Shown in pieces: positions 41,480 through 50,197 of a stretch of DNA of 64,000 nucleotides. The translations under genes were made by a program, and so were the position numbers. The notes below the pieces were generated by a model. It saw nothing but the letters and a program-made list of their open reading frames with translations. It was not told where the DNA came from and made no database searches. The DNA comes from Methyloversatilis universalis EHg5 (GTDB lineage Bacteria > Pseudomonadota > Gammaproteobacteria > Burkholderiales > Rhodocyclaceae), in contig NZ_KB900539.1 in the NCBI RefSeq assembly GCF_000378945.1, forward strand, positions 489,241 through 553,240. The letters are read 5' to 3'. The stretch's first letter is position 1, and every line of letters begins with the position of its first letter.

Positions 41480-43066
41480 ATGGCTGCGATTCCGGGCGGT
41501 GCCGACCACTCGCACGATCACGCACATGATCACCCCAGCGGCTTCATGCGCTGGGTTACCACGACCAACCACAAGGACATCGGTTCGATGTACCTGTGGT
41601 TCTCGTTCGCAATGTTCATCGTCGGCGGCATCATGGCGCTGGTCATCCGCGCCGAGCTGTTCCAGCCGGGCCTGCAGGTGGTCGACCCTGACCGCTTCAA
41701 CCAGATGACCACGCTGCACGGTCTCATCATGGTGTTCGGCGCCATCATGCCGGCCTTCGTCGGCTTCGCGAACTGGATGATTCCGCTGATGATCGGCGCA
41801 TCCGACATGGCGTTCGCGCGCATGAACAACTGGTCGTTCTGGCTGCTGCCGCCGGCCGCCATCCTGCTGACGAGCTCGCTGCTGGTTCCGGGCGGCGCCG
41901 CCGCCTCGGGCTGGACGCTGTATCCGCCGCTGACCGTACAGATGGGCATCGGCATGGACATGGCGATCTTCGCGGTGCACATCCTGGGCATTTCTTCGAT
42001 CATGGGCTCGATCAACATCGTGACCACGATCCTGAACATGCGCGCCCCGGGCATGACCCTGATGAAGATGCCGCTGTTCTGCTGGACCTGGCTGATCACC
42101 GCCTATCTGGTCATCGCCGTGATGCCGGTTCTGGCCGGCGCGGTCACCATGATCCTGACCGACCGTCATTTCGGCACCAGCTTCTTCAACGCCGCCGGTG
42201 GCGGTGACCCGGTCCTGTACCAGCACATCTTCTGGTTCTTCGGTCACCCCGAGGTGTACATCATCGCGATCCCGGCCTTCGGTGTCGTGTCGCAGGTGAT
42301 TCCCGCCTTCTCGCGCAAGCCGCTGTTCGGTTATGCCTCGATGGTGTACGCGACCTCGTCGATTGCCATCCTGTCCTTCATCGTGTGGGCGCACCACATG
42401 TATACGGTGGGCATGCCGGTGGCCGGCCAGCTGTACTTCATGTTCGCCACCATGCTGATCGCGATCCCGACCGGCGTGAAGGTGTTCAACTGGGTGGCTA
42501 CCATGTGGCGCGGCTCGCTGAGCTTCGAAACCCCGATGCTGTTCTCGATCGGCTTCCTGTTCCTCTTCACGCTGGGCGGTTTCTCTGGCCTGGTGCTGTC
42601 GATGACCGCGGTGGACGTGCAGCTGCACGACAGCTACTACGTGGTGGCGCACTTCCACTACGTGATGGTGGCGGGTGCGCTGTTCTCGGCCTATGCCGGC
42701 GCGTACTACTGGCTGCCGAAGTGGACCGGTCACATGTACGACGAAAAGCTCGGCAAGCTGCACTTCTGGCTGTCGCTGATCTTCTTCAACATGACCTTCT
42801 TCGTGCAGCACTTCCTGGGCCTGGCCGGCATGCCGCGCCGTATCCCGGATTACTCGCTGCAGTTCGCCGAATTCAACAAGATTTCGTCGATCGGTGCTTT
42901 CGGTTTCGGTCTGTCGCAGCTGGTGTTCCTGGTTGTGGTGCTGAAGTGCCTGAAGGGTGGCGAGAAGGCTTCGGCCAAGCCGTGGGATGGTGCGGAAGGT
43001 CTGGAATGGACCGTGCCGTCGCCCGCGCCGCACCACACCTTCGAAGTGCCGCCGGTCGTCAAGTGA
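41480..43066 (+). CDS. coxA: Cytochrome c oxidase subunit I
   Basis: A protein of 528 residues with 12 transmembrane helices. Heme a and a3/CuB ligands are visible: TTLHGLIMVF, WFFGHPEVYI (His-Tyr cross-link), VWAHHMYTVG and VAHFHYVMV. The catalytic subunit that reduces O2 to water and pumps protons. It follows coxB by 48 bases. Confidence 0.96.
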   Translation: MAAIPGGADHSHDHAHDHPSGFMRWVTTTNHKDIGSMYLWFSFAMFIVGGIMALVIRAELFQPGLQVVDPDRFNQMTTLHGLIMVFGAIMPAFVGFANWMIPLMIGASDMAFARMNNWSFWLLPPAAILLTSSLLVPGGAAASGWTLYPPLTVQMGIGMDMAIFAVHILGISSIMGSINIVTTILNMRAPGMTLMKMPLFCWTWLITAYLVIAVMPVLAGAVTMILTDRHFGTSFFNAAGGGDPVLYQHIFWFFGHPEVYIIAIPAFGVVSQVIPAFSRKPLFGYASMVYATSSIAILSFIVWAHHMYTVGMPVAGQLYFMFATMLIAIPTGVKVFNWVATMWRGSLSFETPMLFSIGFLFLFTLGGFSGLVLSMTAVDVQLHDSYYVVAHFHYVMVAGALFSAYAGAYYWLPKWTGHMYDEKLGKLHFWLSLIFFNMTFFVQHFLGLAGMPRRIPDYSLQFAEFNKISSIGAFGFGLSQLVFLVVVLKCLKGGEKASAKPWDGAEGLEWTVPSPAPHHTFEVPPVVK

Positions 43067-43194
43067 GCGATCACGTGACCGGGATGGATGAAGAACTCCG
43101 CCGCCGCAACGTGCGTACCGCGTTGTGGCTGGCGGCGACCGCAATCGCCGTGTTCGTGATGTTCATCGTGCGTTACGGGATTTCGTCCCAATGA
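43063..43194 (+). CDS. Cytochrome oxidase small assembly protein
   Basis: A protein of 43 residues with one transmembrane helix (ALWLAATAIAVFVMFIVRYG). A GTG at 43063 overlaps the coxA stop (GTGA) and suggests coupling; an ATG at 43084 would give 36 residues. Small proteins of this kind between coxA and ctaG are annotated as oxidase assembly proteins in Betaproteobacteria. Its stop overlaps the ctaG start. Confidence 0.75.
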   Translation: MSDHVTGMDEELRRRNVRTALWLAATAIAVFVMFIVRYGISSQ

Positions 43195-43775
43195 CCGAAC
43201 CGAGGTCGGGAGCGGAAGAGGCCACTGGCCGCAACCGCTCTACGCTGATCCGCCTGGTGGTATCCGCCTTCCTGATGTTCGGCTTCGGCTACGCGCTGGT
43301 GCCGTTCTACGAGAAGCTGTGCCAGGTGCTCGACGTGAACAACCTGAACAAGCAGGACAACGCGCTGCCGCTGAACACCCAGGTGGACCGGTCGCGCAGC
43401 GTCACCGTGGAGTTCGACGCCAACCTTCACCGGTTGCCGTGGAATTTCAAGCCGGTGACCGGTTCGCTGGTGGTTCATCCGGGCGAGATCGTGACGGTCG
43501 AGTACGAAGTTTCGAACAATCGCGAAGACGCGGTGACCGGTCAGGCCATCCCGAGCTACACGCCGTCCGCGGCAATGCAGTATTTCCAGAAGCTGGACTG
43601 TTTCTGCTTCAAGCAGCAGACGCTGGCAGCGGGGGAGACGCGGCGCATGCCGATCGCCTTCCTCGTGTCGCCGTCCCTGCCGAAGGACATCAACACGATC
43701 ACGCTGTCCTACACCTTCTTCGAGGTGCCGGGTGCGAATGCGGCGAGCGTGCAGACTGAGAAGGCCGGGGGCTGA
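43191..43775 (+). CDS. ctaG: Cytochrome c oxidase assembly protein CtaG/Cox11
   Basis: A protein of 194 residues with one N-terminal transmembrane helix (about 20-40) and a periplasmic Ig-like domain with the copper-binding KLDCFCFKQQTL (CxC) motif. It delivers copper to the CuB site of subunit I. ATGA overlap with the preceding small gene fixes the start. Confidence 0.94.
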   Translation: MTEPRSGAEEATGRNRSTLIRLVVSAFLMFGFGYALVPFYEKLCQVLDVNNLNKQDNALPLNTQVDRSRSVTVEFDANLHRLPWNFKPVTGSLVVHPGEIVTVEYEVSNNREDAVTGQAIPSYTPSAAMQYFQKLDCFCFKQQTLAAGETRRMPIAFLVSPSLPKDINTITLSYTFFEVPGANAASVQTEKAGG

Positions 43776-43778
43776 AGC

Positions 43779-43967
43779 TTGGCCGGGCTGGTGAAGAATG
43801 TGGTGACGGTGTTGTCAGCCTTCGTCGGGATTCGCCGCAAGGGCGATCACGACGAGGCGGCGACCTCGCTGACACCGCTACAGGTTATAGTCACGGGCGT
43901 GGTTGCAGCCGCGCTGTTCGTGATTGCAGTGATCTTGGGTGTAAGAATTCTGATAAGCATCGCTTGA
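43779..43967 (+). CDS. DUF2970 small membrane protein
   Basis: A protein of 62 residues with a soluble N-terminal half (LSAFVGIRRKGDHDEAA) and one C-terminal transmembrane helix, matching DUF2970 proteins that sit between ctaG and coxC in Betaproteobacteria. The start is TTG (43779) or GTG (43791). Confidence 0.78.
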   Translation: MAGLVKNVVTVLSAFVGIRRKGDHDEAATSLTPLQVIVTGVVAAALFVIAVILGVRILISIA

Positions 43968-43992
43968 GAGAAACCGGGAAGGAAAAACACAA

Positions 43993-44862
43993 ATGAGCAG
44001 CTCGCATACGCCACAGCAGGCCCCTTACTACTACGTGCCAGCACCCTCGACCTACCCGATCACCGGGTCGATCGCGCTGTTCCTGTTCGCACTGGGTTCG
44101 GTGCTGACGATGAACAAGATCAGTGGCGGTGGCTTCGTGCTCGGCGCCGGTCTGCTGGTGCTGTTCTACATGATGTACACCTGGTTCGGAAAAGTCGCCC
44201 AGGAGTCCGAAGGCGGTCTGTACAGCAAGCGTGTTGGCGTGTCCTTCCGCTGGGCGATGGGCTGGTTCATCTTTTCTGAAGTGATGTTCTTCGCCGCCTT
44301 CTTCGGCGCGCTGTTCTACGCTCGTGTGCTCGCCATGCCTGATCTGGCCAGCCTCGAACATCAGGCACTGCTGTGGCCGGAAGCGAAGGCGCTGTGGCCG
44401 AACGCGGGCCCGGGCTATGACGGTGGTCCGTTCAGCCCGATGGGCGCCTGGGGCATCCCGGCGATCAACACCCTTCTGCTGCTGACCTCCGGCGTCACGC
44501 TGACCTGGGCGCACCACGGACTGCTGCACAACAACCGTGGTCAGCTGAAGCTGGGCCTGTTCCTGACCATTGCGCTGGGTGTCGTGTTCCTCGGTTTCCA
44601 GGGTTATGAGTACGCGCATGCCTACTCAGAGCTGAACGTCAAAATGACCACCGGCGTGTTCGGTTCCGTCTTCTACATGCTCACCGGCTTCCACGGTTTT
44701 CACGTGACTGTTGGTGCAACCATGCTGATCGTGATACTGTGCCGCGTCCTTGCGGGCCACTTCAGCCCGGAAAACCACTTCGGCTTCGAAGCGGTTGCGT
44801 GGTACTGGCATTTTGTCGACGTCGTCTGGCTTCTGCTTTTCGTCGTCGTGTATTGGATCTGA
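43993..44862 (+). CDS. coxC: Cytochrome c oxidase subunit III
   Basis: A protein of 289 residues with seven transmembrane helices; family blocks RWAMGWFIFSEVMFFAAFFGALFY, TWAHHGLLHNNR and the C-terminal FHGFHVTVGA...WYWHFVDVVW. A structural core subunit of the aa3/caa3 oxidase. Confidence 0.95.
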   Translation: MSSSHTPQQAPYYYVPAPSTYPITGSIALFLFALGSVLTMNKISGGGFVLGAGLLVLFYMMYTWFGKVAQESEGGLYSKRVGVSFRWAMGWFIFSEVMFFAAFFGALFYARVLAMPDLASLEHQALLWPEAKALWPNAGPGYDGGPFSPMGAWGIPAINTLLLLTSGVTLTWAHHGLLHNNRGQLKLGLFLTIALGVVFLGFQGYEYAHAYSELNVKMTTGVFGSVFYMLTGFHGFHVTVGATMLIVILCRVLAGHFSPENHFGFEAVAWYWHFVDVVWLLLFVVVYWI

Positions 44863-44934
44863 CGTCAAATCGGGATCTGCGAGGAGGAGAGTGGGCCGGT
44901 AAGCAAAGAAGAGCCCTTATAAAATAAACGCTCG

Positions 44935-44962
44935 GCGCCGCACATCGTGCGGCGCTTTTTTT
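44935..44962 (+). terminator. Intrinsic terminator after coxC
   Basis: GCGCCGCAC pairs with GTGCGGCGC around ATC, followed by seven T. The rest of the space to the convergent gene at 45107 holds nothing recognised. Confidence 0.92.
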
Positions 44963-45106
44963 CGTGCTCAGGTTTTGTGCCGAGGTGCCGTGCCCGTATG
45001 TCTGGCGCACGAGACGCGTGCAGCCCGCTGTGGCGGGCCTGGGCAAGGCGGAAGGGCGGAGAGGGCGTGGGCGGGCCGGCGAGCGCCGGCGCGCAGGGCA
45101 GAACAG

Positions 45107-45301
45107 TCAGAGCTTGCCGGTGATGAAACCGAAGCGGTAGCCCAGCATCAGCAGAATGAACAGCGCCATCGACAGGCCGACCCGTATCGCCAGCGAGCGC
45201 AGCATGCGGGTCGAGTTGCCGGTATCGCGGAACAGGAAGAAGAGCGCTGAACCGAGGCTTGCAAGCACGGTCAGCAGCATGAAGATTACGAGGTAGCGCA
45301 T
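45107..45301 (-). CDS. Twin-transmembrane protein (DUF2909-like)
   Basis: A protein of 64 residues with two transmembrane helices (about 3-22 and 40-60) separated by a short basic loop (RDTGNSTRMLRSLAIR). Small twin-TM proteins in this position of cox clusters are annotated DUF2909; function unknown. The ATG at 45301 is preceded by AAGGA. It runs opposite to the cox genes. Confidence 0.75.
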   Translation of the reverse strand: MRYLVIFMLLTVLASLGSALFFLFRDTGNSTRMLRSLAIRVGLSMALFILLMLGYRFGFITGKL

Positions 45302-45354
45302 CAAAGGAATCCTTGGCTCGGTCGGTCAGTGTACCCGCCGGGTGAGCGACGGCA

Positions 45355-46077
45355 ATGCTTGAGTTCAATTTCGCGGAGCGTTCGTTCCGCATTCGCTTCT
45401 GGCCCGCCCTGGCCTGTCTGGTCGTCATCGCCGTCACGCTGATGGCGGCGCGCTGGCAGACCGCGCGGGCGCACTACAAGCAGTCGCTCGAGGACGCGTA
45501 TGTCCTTGCGCAGACCCGGCCTCCGCTCGACCTGACAGGCTGGGCCGCCGATGCGCCACCCGAGTACGTTCGGGCGTCGGTACGCGGGATCTGGCGGACC
45601 GACATGCTCATCTTCGCCGACAACCAGGTGAAGGACGGGCTGGCCGGTTACGGCGTATACATGCCGCTCTGCCAGGCCGCCAGCCGCTGCGTGCTGGTTG
45701 CCCGCGGATGGGTGGGTCATGGCGGACGACGCGACGTGTTGCCTGTGGTGGACACGCCGTCGGGCGAGCAACAGGTGGACGGCGTGGTAACCGCGCCGGC
45801 CGGGCGTTTCGTCGAACTGTCGGGCGACGCGGTGCAGGGCAGCGTCTGGCAGAACGTGACGGTCGAGCGGGTGCGCCGGGCGTCCGGACTGGAACTGGCG
45901 CCCTTCATCCTGGTTCAGGGTGGAGGCGCGGACGACGGATTGCGCCGAGACTCGGTGCGCCCGGATTTCGGCATCAACAAGCACTGGATGTATGCCGCCC
46001 AGTGGTACGGCTTTGCGCTGGTCACCCTGGTGTCCGGCCTGTATGCGGCGATCAGGAAAACGGGAGAGAAGTCTTGA
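45355..46077 (+). CDS. SURF1-family oxidase assembly protein
   Basis: A protein of 240 residues with an N-terminal helix (FWPALACLVVIAVTLMAARWQTARA) and a C-terminal one (WYGFALVTLVSGLYAAI), flanking a periplasmic domain with PEYVRASVRGIW and the GVYMPLCQ region. SURF1 helps insert heme A into subunit I. Its stop overlaps the TTG start of the next gene. Confidence 0.9.
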   Translation: MLEFNFAERSFRIRFWPALACLVVIAVTLMAARWQTARAHYKQSLEDAYVLAQTRPPLDLTGWAADAPPEYVRASVRGIWRTDMLIFADNQVKDGLAGYGVYMPLCQAASRCVLVARGWVGHGGRRDVLPVVDTPSGEQQVDGVVTAPAGRFVELSGDAVQGSVWQNVTVERVRRASGLELAPFILVQGGGADDGLRRDSVRPDFGINKHWMYAAQWYGFALVTLVSGLYAAIRKTGEKS

Positions 46078-46631
46078 AGGGCAGGAAGATTCTGATCATT
46101 CTGGCGGCGGTCTGCGTGCTGCCGCTGCTCGCGTCCTACGCGATGTATTTCTTCTGGCGACCGGACAGCACGGTCAATTACGGCCAGCTGCTGTCGCCGC
46201 GCCCTCTGCCGAGCGAAACGCTGACCGGGGTGGACGGCAAGCCCTTCGAGTTCTCGTCGGTGAAGGGGCGCTGGACCCTGGTGCTGGCCGACGGCGCCAC
46301 CTGCGACGCCAAGTGCGAGGAACTTCTGTACTTCATCCGCCAGGTGCGCAAGGCGCAGGGCGAACACCAGGAGCGCATCGAGCGTGTGTGGCTGCTGACC
46401 GATGCGGCGCAGCCCAAGCCCGAACTGCTGTCAGCGGTCGAAGGCATGCACGTCGTGCGGGCTGCAGGCAGCGCGACGTTGGCCGCGTTCGCGACCGATC
46501 CGGCGCATCCGCGCGCCATCCATCTGGTCGATCCGCTGGGGCAGGTCATGATGCGCTACCCGGATGATCCGGACCCCAAGAAGATGATCAAGGATTTTCA
46601 ACGTCTGATGAAGTATTCGAGGCTGGGCTGA
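46074..46631 (+). CDS. Oxidase-cluster membrane-anchored SCO/thioredoxin-like protein
   Basis: A protein of 185 residues with a TTG start (GGGAGAGA upstream; TTGA overlap with the SURF1 gene), an N-terminal anchor (ILIILAAVCVLPLLASYAMYFFW) and a thioredoxin-like fold. The usual active site is replaced by ADGATCDAKCEELLYFIRQV with a CxxxC pair, as in SCO-like copper chaperones, and a late MRYPDDPDPKKMIKDFQRL helix. Common between surf1 and ctaA in Betaproteobacteria; probably a copper or redox assembly factor. Confidence 0.8.
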   Translation: MKGRKILIILAAVCVLPLLASYAMYFFWRPDSTVNYGQLLSPRPLPSETLTGVDGKPFEFSSVKGRWTLVLADGATCDAKCEELLYFIRQVRKAQGEHQERIERVWLLTDAAQPKPELLSAVEGMHVVRAAGSATLAAFATDPAHPRAIHLVDPLGQVMMRYPDDPDPKKMIKDFQRLMKYSRLG

Positions 46632-47611
46632 TGAAGACCTATCGCACGCTGCTGCTGACCACGGTGGTCATGACCTTCGCGCTGATCGTGCTCGGCGCCT
46701 ATGTCCGTCTGTCCGACGCCGGTCTGGGCTGTCCGGACTGGCCCGGCTGCTACGGGCATCCGACCGTGATCCACGCCTCCGAGCACATTTCGGCGGCGCT
46801 GGCCGCCAACCCTGACGGGCCGGTGTCGTTCGCCAAGGCGTGGAAGGAAATGATCCACCGCTACTTCGCCGGCATCGTCGGCCTGTGCATCGTGGCCATC
46901 GCGGTACTGGCCTGGCGCCATCGCCGCGAGCGGGGTGCTTCACCGGTGCTGGCCACGATCCTGATCGGCGTGCTGATACTGCAGGCGCTGTTCGGCAAGT
47001 GGACGGTCACCATGCTGCTGAAGCCGGCCATCGTGACCGGCCATCTGATCGGCGGTCTGACCGTGCTCACGCTGCTGGTGTGGCTGTATGCGCGGGCGCG
47101 GGGCGCCAGCGGGCGCCCGGCCCGACCGGGTCTGCGCACCTTCGCCGCGATCGCTTTCGTCGTGCTGGCCGCACAGATTTCTCTCGGCGGCTGGGTGAGC
47201 ACCAACTACGCGGCGCTGGCCTGTACCGATCTGCCGACCTGCCACGGGGAATGGGTGCCGCAGATGGATGTCCGCAACGGCTTCCACATCGTGCGCGAAC
47301 TGGGCCAGAGCGCCGATGGCGAAACGCTCACCATGGATGCGCTGACCGCCATCCACTGGATGCACCGGCTGGGCGCGATCATCGCAGCACTGGTGATCGG
47401 TGCGCTGGCGTTCGCGCTGCGCGCTGCCCACCACCGTACGCTGGGCAATGCGCTGCTGGCGGTGCTGGTGGCGCAGGTGTCGCTGGGCGTGGCCAACGTC
47501 TGGCTCAGCCTGCCGCTGCCCCTGGCCGCCGCCCACAATGGTGGCGCTGCAGCATTGGTGATCCTGATGGTGCTGATAAACTACCGCGTCCGCGCAAACG
47601 CGCAGTACTGA
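46631..47611 (+). CDS. ctaA: Heme A synthase (COX15/CtaA)
   Basis: A protein of 326 residues with eight transmembrane helices. Hallmarks: [52 protein letters not shown] and IHWMHRLGA with heme-binding His residues. It converts heme O to heme A for the oxidase. Its ATG shares a base with the preceding stop. Confidence 0.95.
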   Translation: MKTYRTLLLTTVVMTFALIVLGAYVRLSDAGLGCPDWPGCYGHPTVIHASEHISAALAANPDGPVSFAKAWKEMIHRYFAGIVGLCIVAIAVLAWRHRRERGASPVLATILIGVLILQALFGKWTVTMLLKPAIVTGHLIGGLTVLTLLVWLYARARGASGRPARPGLRTFAAIAFVVLAAQISLGGWVSTNYAALACTDLPTCHGEWVPQMDVRNGFHIVRELGQSADGETLTMDALTAIHWMHRLGAIIAALVIGALAFALRAAHHRTLGNALLAVLVAQVSLGVANVWLSLPLPLAAAHNGGAAALVILMVLINYRVRANAQY

Positions 47612-47627
47612 ACACCCGGAGCCCTGC

Positions 47628-48527
47628 ATGAAAGCCCTGCGGCTTGATCGACAGCCCTTCCAGCTGAAACTGTCCAATTACCTGCAACTCACCAAGCCGC
47701 GGGTCGTTTCGCTCATCGTCTTCTGCGCCGTGATCGGCATGTTCCTCGCGGTGCCCTCCGGCCTGCCCGACATGGGTGTGGTGCTGGCGGCGACCGTGGG
47801 CATCGCGCTGGTGGCAGGTGCCGCCGCCGCGGTGAACTGTCTGGTCGAACAGAAGATCGACGCGGTGATGGCGCGCACCCGTGCCCGTCCGCTGCCGCGT
47901 GGTGAAGTGAATTCGTTCGAGACGCTGGCTTTTTCCGGCGTGGTCGGCGGCGCCGGTCTGTCCATGCTCTACCACTGGGTGAATCCGCTCACCATGTGGC
48001 TCACACTGGCCACCTTCATCGGCTACGCCATCATCTACACCGTGTTCCTGAAGCCGGCCACGCCGCAGAACATCGTGATCGGCGGCGCCTCCGGCGCGAT
48101 GCCGCCGGTGCTGGGCTGGGCCGCGGTGACCGGTGAGGTGTCGGCCGATGCGCTGCTGCTGTTCCTGATCATTTTCGCCTGGACGCCGCCGCACTTCTGG
48201 GCGCTGGCGCTCTACCGCACCCAGGAATACGCCAAGGCCGGCCTGCCCATGCTGCCGGTGACCCATGGTGCGGAATACACCCGTCTGCAGGTGTTCCTGT
48301 ACACCCTCATCCTGTTCGCGGTCACCGTGCTGCCCTTCGCGTCGCGCATGAGCGGCTGGATCTATCTGGTGTCCGCGGTGGTGCTGTCCGGCATGTTCAT
48401 CGTGTACGCCTGGCGGCTGATGCGGAACTACTCAGACGAACTGGCGAAGAAAACCTTCCGCTTCTCGCTGTGGCACCTGTCGCTGCTGTTCGCAGCGCTG
48501 CTGGTCGACCACTACGTGAAGCTGTGA
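47628..48527 (+). CDS. ctaB: Protoheme IX farnesyltransferase (heme O synthase)
   Basis: A protein of 299 residues of the UbiA fold, nine transmembrane helices, with the prenyl-diphosphate Asp-rich motifs [21 protein letters not shown] and the second [13 protein letters not shown] block. It adds the farnesyl group to heme B, the step before CtaA. Its stop overlaps the GTG of the SCO gene. Confidence 0.95.
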   Translation: MKALRLDRQPFQLKLSNYLQLTKPRVVSLIVFCAVIGMFLAVPSGLPDMGVVLAATVGIALVAGAAAAVNCLVEQKIDAVMARTRARPLPRGEVNSFETLAFSGVVGGAGLSMLYHWVNPLTMWLTLATFIGYAIIYTVFLKPATPQNIVIGGASGAMPPVLGWAAVTGEVSADALLLFLIIFAWTPPHFWALALYRTQEYAKAGLPMLPVTHGAEYTRLQVFLYTLILFAVTVLPFASRMSGWIYLVSAVVLSGMFIVYAWRLMRNYSDELAKKTFRFSLWHLSLLFAALLVDHYVKL

Positions 48528-49120
48528 AGCGCCGCTCCTTCATCGCCACGCTTCTGGCGGGCGCGATGGCGATTGCGCTGGCCGGCTGCGGCCGGTCCGG
48601 GCCGCGCTTCCACAGCGTTGATATCACCGGCGCTGAGTACGCCAAGGGCTTCTCGCTGACCGATCACACCGGTGCTGCCCGTACCCTGGCCGACTACAAG
48701 GGCAAGGTGGTGACCGTGTTTTTCGGTTTCACCCATTGCCCGGACGTGTGTCCGACCAGTCTGGCCACCATGAAGCAGGCGCTCACGCTGATGGGGCCGG
48801 ACGCTGCGCGGGTGCAGGTGCTGTTCGTCACGCTGGATCCGGAGCGCGACAGCGCTGAACTGCTGGCCGCCTATGTACCGAAGTTCGATCCGTCCTTCGT
48901 CGGCCTGCGCGGTGATGCGGTGGCGACGGCGGCCGCGGCCAAGGAATACAAGATCTTCTACCAGAAGGTGCCGGGCAAGACGCCGGACAGCTATACGCTG
49001 GACCACTCCGCCGGCACCTATGTACACGACGCACAAGGCCATGTCCGGCTGTTCATCCGTCACGGCGAAACGCCGCAGAAGATCGCCGACGACCTGAAGG
49101 CACTGCTCGCCCAGGGGTGA
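48524..49120 (+). CDS. SCO1/SenC copper chaperone lipoprotein
   Basis: A protein of 198 residues starting GTG (GTGA overlap with ctaB). The N-terminus is a lipoprotein signal (ALAGC lipobox), followed by a thioredoxin fold with [14 protein letters not shown] (CxxxC) and a distal His in [11 protein letters not shown], the copper-binding trio of SCO proteins. It metallates the CuA site of subunit II. Confidence 0.93.
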   Translation: MKRRSFIATLLAGAMAIALAGCGRSGPRFHSVDITGAEYAKGFSLTDHTGAARTLADYKGKVVTVFFGFTHCPDVCPTSLATMKQALTLMGPDAARVQVLFVTLDPERDSAELLAAYVPKFDPSFVGLRGDAVATAAAAKEYKIFYQKVPGKTPDSYTLDHSAGTYVHDAQGHVRLFIRHGETPQKIADDLKALLAQG

Positions 49121-49144
49121 TCCCGCGGCGGTGAACAGGGCAAC

Positions 49145-49173
49145 AAAAAAGCGACCCGAAGGTCGCTTTTTTT
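49145..49173. terminator. Bidirectional terminator between SCO and rpoH
   Basis: AAAAAAGCGACC and GGTCGCTTTTTTT around CGAA. A-run and T-run on both sides let it work for the plus-strand cox operon and the minus-strand rpoH gene. Confidence 0.92.
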
Positions 49174-49191
49174 GTTCGGGTGCCCGGAGAC

Positions 49192-50079
49192 TCAGGCCGC
49201 CATGCCCAGCATCTTCTGCATCGACGCCTTCATTTTCTGCATGGCCTTGGCTTCGATCTGGCGGATGCGCTCGGCCGACACGCCGTACTCGGCGGCCAGT
49301 TCGTGCAGCGTGGCCGCTTCGCCGTCCTGCACCAGCCAGCGCCGCTGCACGATGGCACGGCTGCGGTCGTCCAGCGCAGCCAGCGCCGAGTGCAGACCCT
49401 CTTCCTGCAGACGGACGTTCTGCGCCGCTTCCATCACGTCCAGCGGTTCTGCGGCCGAATCGGCCAGCCAGTGGATGGGCGCCAGACGGGCACTGTCGCG
49501 GTCGTCATCCTCGCTGCTGCCTTCCAGCGCGACATCCTGACCGGACAGGCGGGTTTCCATCTCGACCACTTCTTCCGGCTTCACGCCCAGCGTCTTCGCC
49601 ACTTCCTGCACTTCCGCCGGATTCAGCGTGTTGCTGCTGTGCTTGAGGCTGCGCAGATTGAAGAACAGCTTGCGCTGCGCCTTGGTGGTGGCGACCTTGA
49701 CCAGACGCCAGTTGCGCAGGATGTATTCGTGGATTTCCGCCTTGATCCAGTGGATGGCGAAGGACACCAGACGCACGCCGCGGTCCGGGTCGAAGCGCTT
49801 CACCGCCTTCATCAGGCCGATATTGCCTTCCTGGATCAGGTCGGCGTGCGGCAGGCCGTAGCCCAGATAGCCGCGGGCGATTGCGATCACCAGGCGCAGG
49901 TGGGACATGACGAGCGTACGCGCCGCGCCGAGGTCTTCATCGTCACGGAAGCGGCGGGCGAGCGACTGTTCCTGCTCTTCGGTGAGCAGCGGAACGCGGC
50001 TGGCCGCCTGGATGTAGCTGTCAATATTGCCCAGCGCACCGGGCGCCGGCAGATTCGGAACCATCAGAGCATGGGTCAT
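49192..50079 (-). CDS. rpoH: Heat-shock sigma factor 32 (RpoH)
   Basis: A protein of 295 residues with sigma-70 regions: region 1.2 (IDSYIQAASRVPLLTEEQE), region 2 (LIQEGNIGLMKAVKRFDPDRGVRLVSFAIHWIKAEIHEYIL), the RpoH box with NWRLVKVATTKAQRKLFFNLRS, and region 4 (HELAAEYGVSAERIRQIEAKAMQKMK). It directs transcription of heat-shock genes. A perfect CIRCE operator lies 28 bases upstream. Confidence 0.95.
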   Translation of the reverse strand: MTHALMVPNLPAPGALGNIDSYIQAASRVPLLTEEQEQSLARRFRDDEDLGAARTLVMSHLRLVIAIARGYLGYGLPHADLIQEGNIGLMKAVKRFDPDRGVRLVSFAIHWIKAEIHEYILRNWRLVKVATTKAQRKLFFNLRSLKHSSNTLNPAEVQEVAKTLGVKPEEVVEMETRLSGQDVALEGSSEDDDRDSARLAPIHWLADSAAEPLDVMEAAQNVRLQEEGLHSALAALDDRSRAIVQRRWLVQDGEAATLHELAAEYGVSAERIRQIEAKAMQKMKASMQKMLGMAA

Positions 50080-50106
50080 GATTCATTCCTCCCTTGAGGG
50101 TCAACA

Positions 50107-50133
50107 TTAGCACTCTCTGACAGGGAGTGCTAA
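50107..50133. promoter_or_regulatory. CIRCE operator upstream of rpoH
   Basis: TTAGCACTC-N9-GAGTGCTAA, a perfect match to the HrcA-binding CIRCE consensus, placed between rpoH and the alcohol dehydrogenase gene end (50198). It would let HrcA repress rpoH and so couple the two heat-shock systems. hrcA is not in the window. Confidence 0.95.
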
Positions 50134-50197
50134 CAATGCGTTCGGGCGAGTTCGTATCAAAACTTGAATCGTGACCCGGTGCGCGCCCCGCCTGCTT

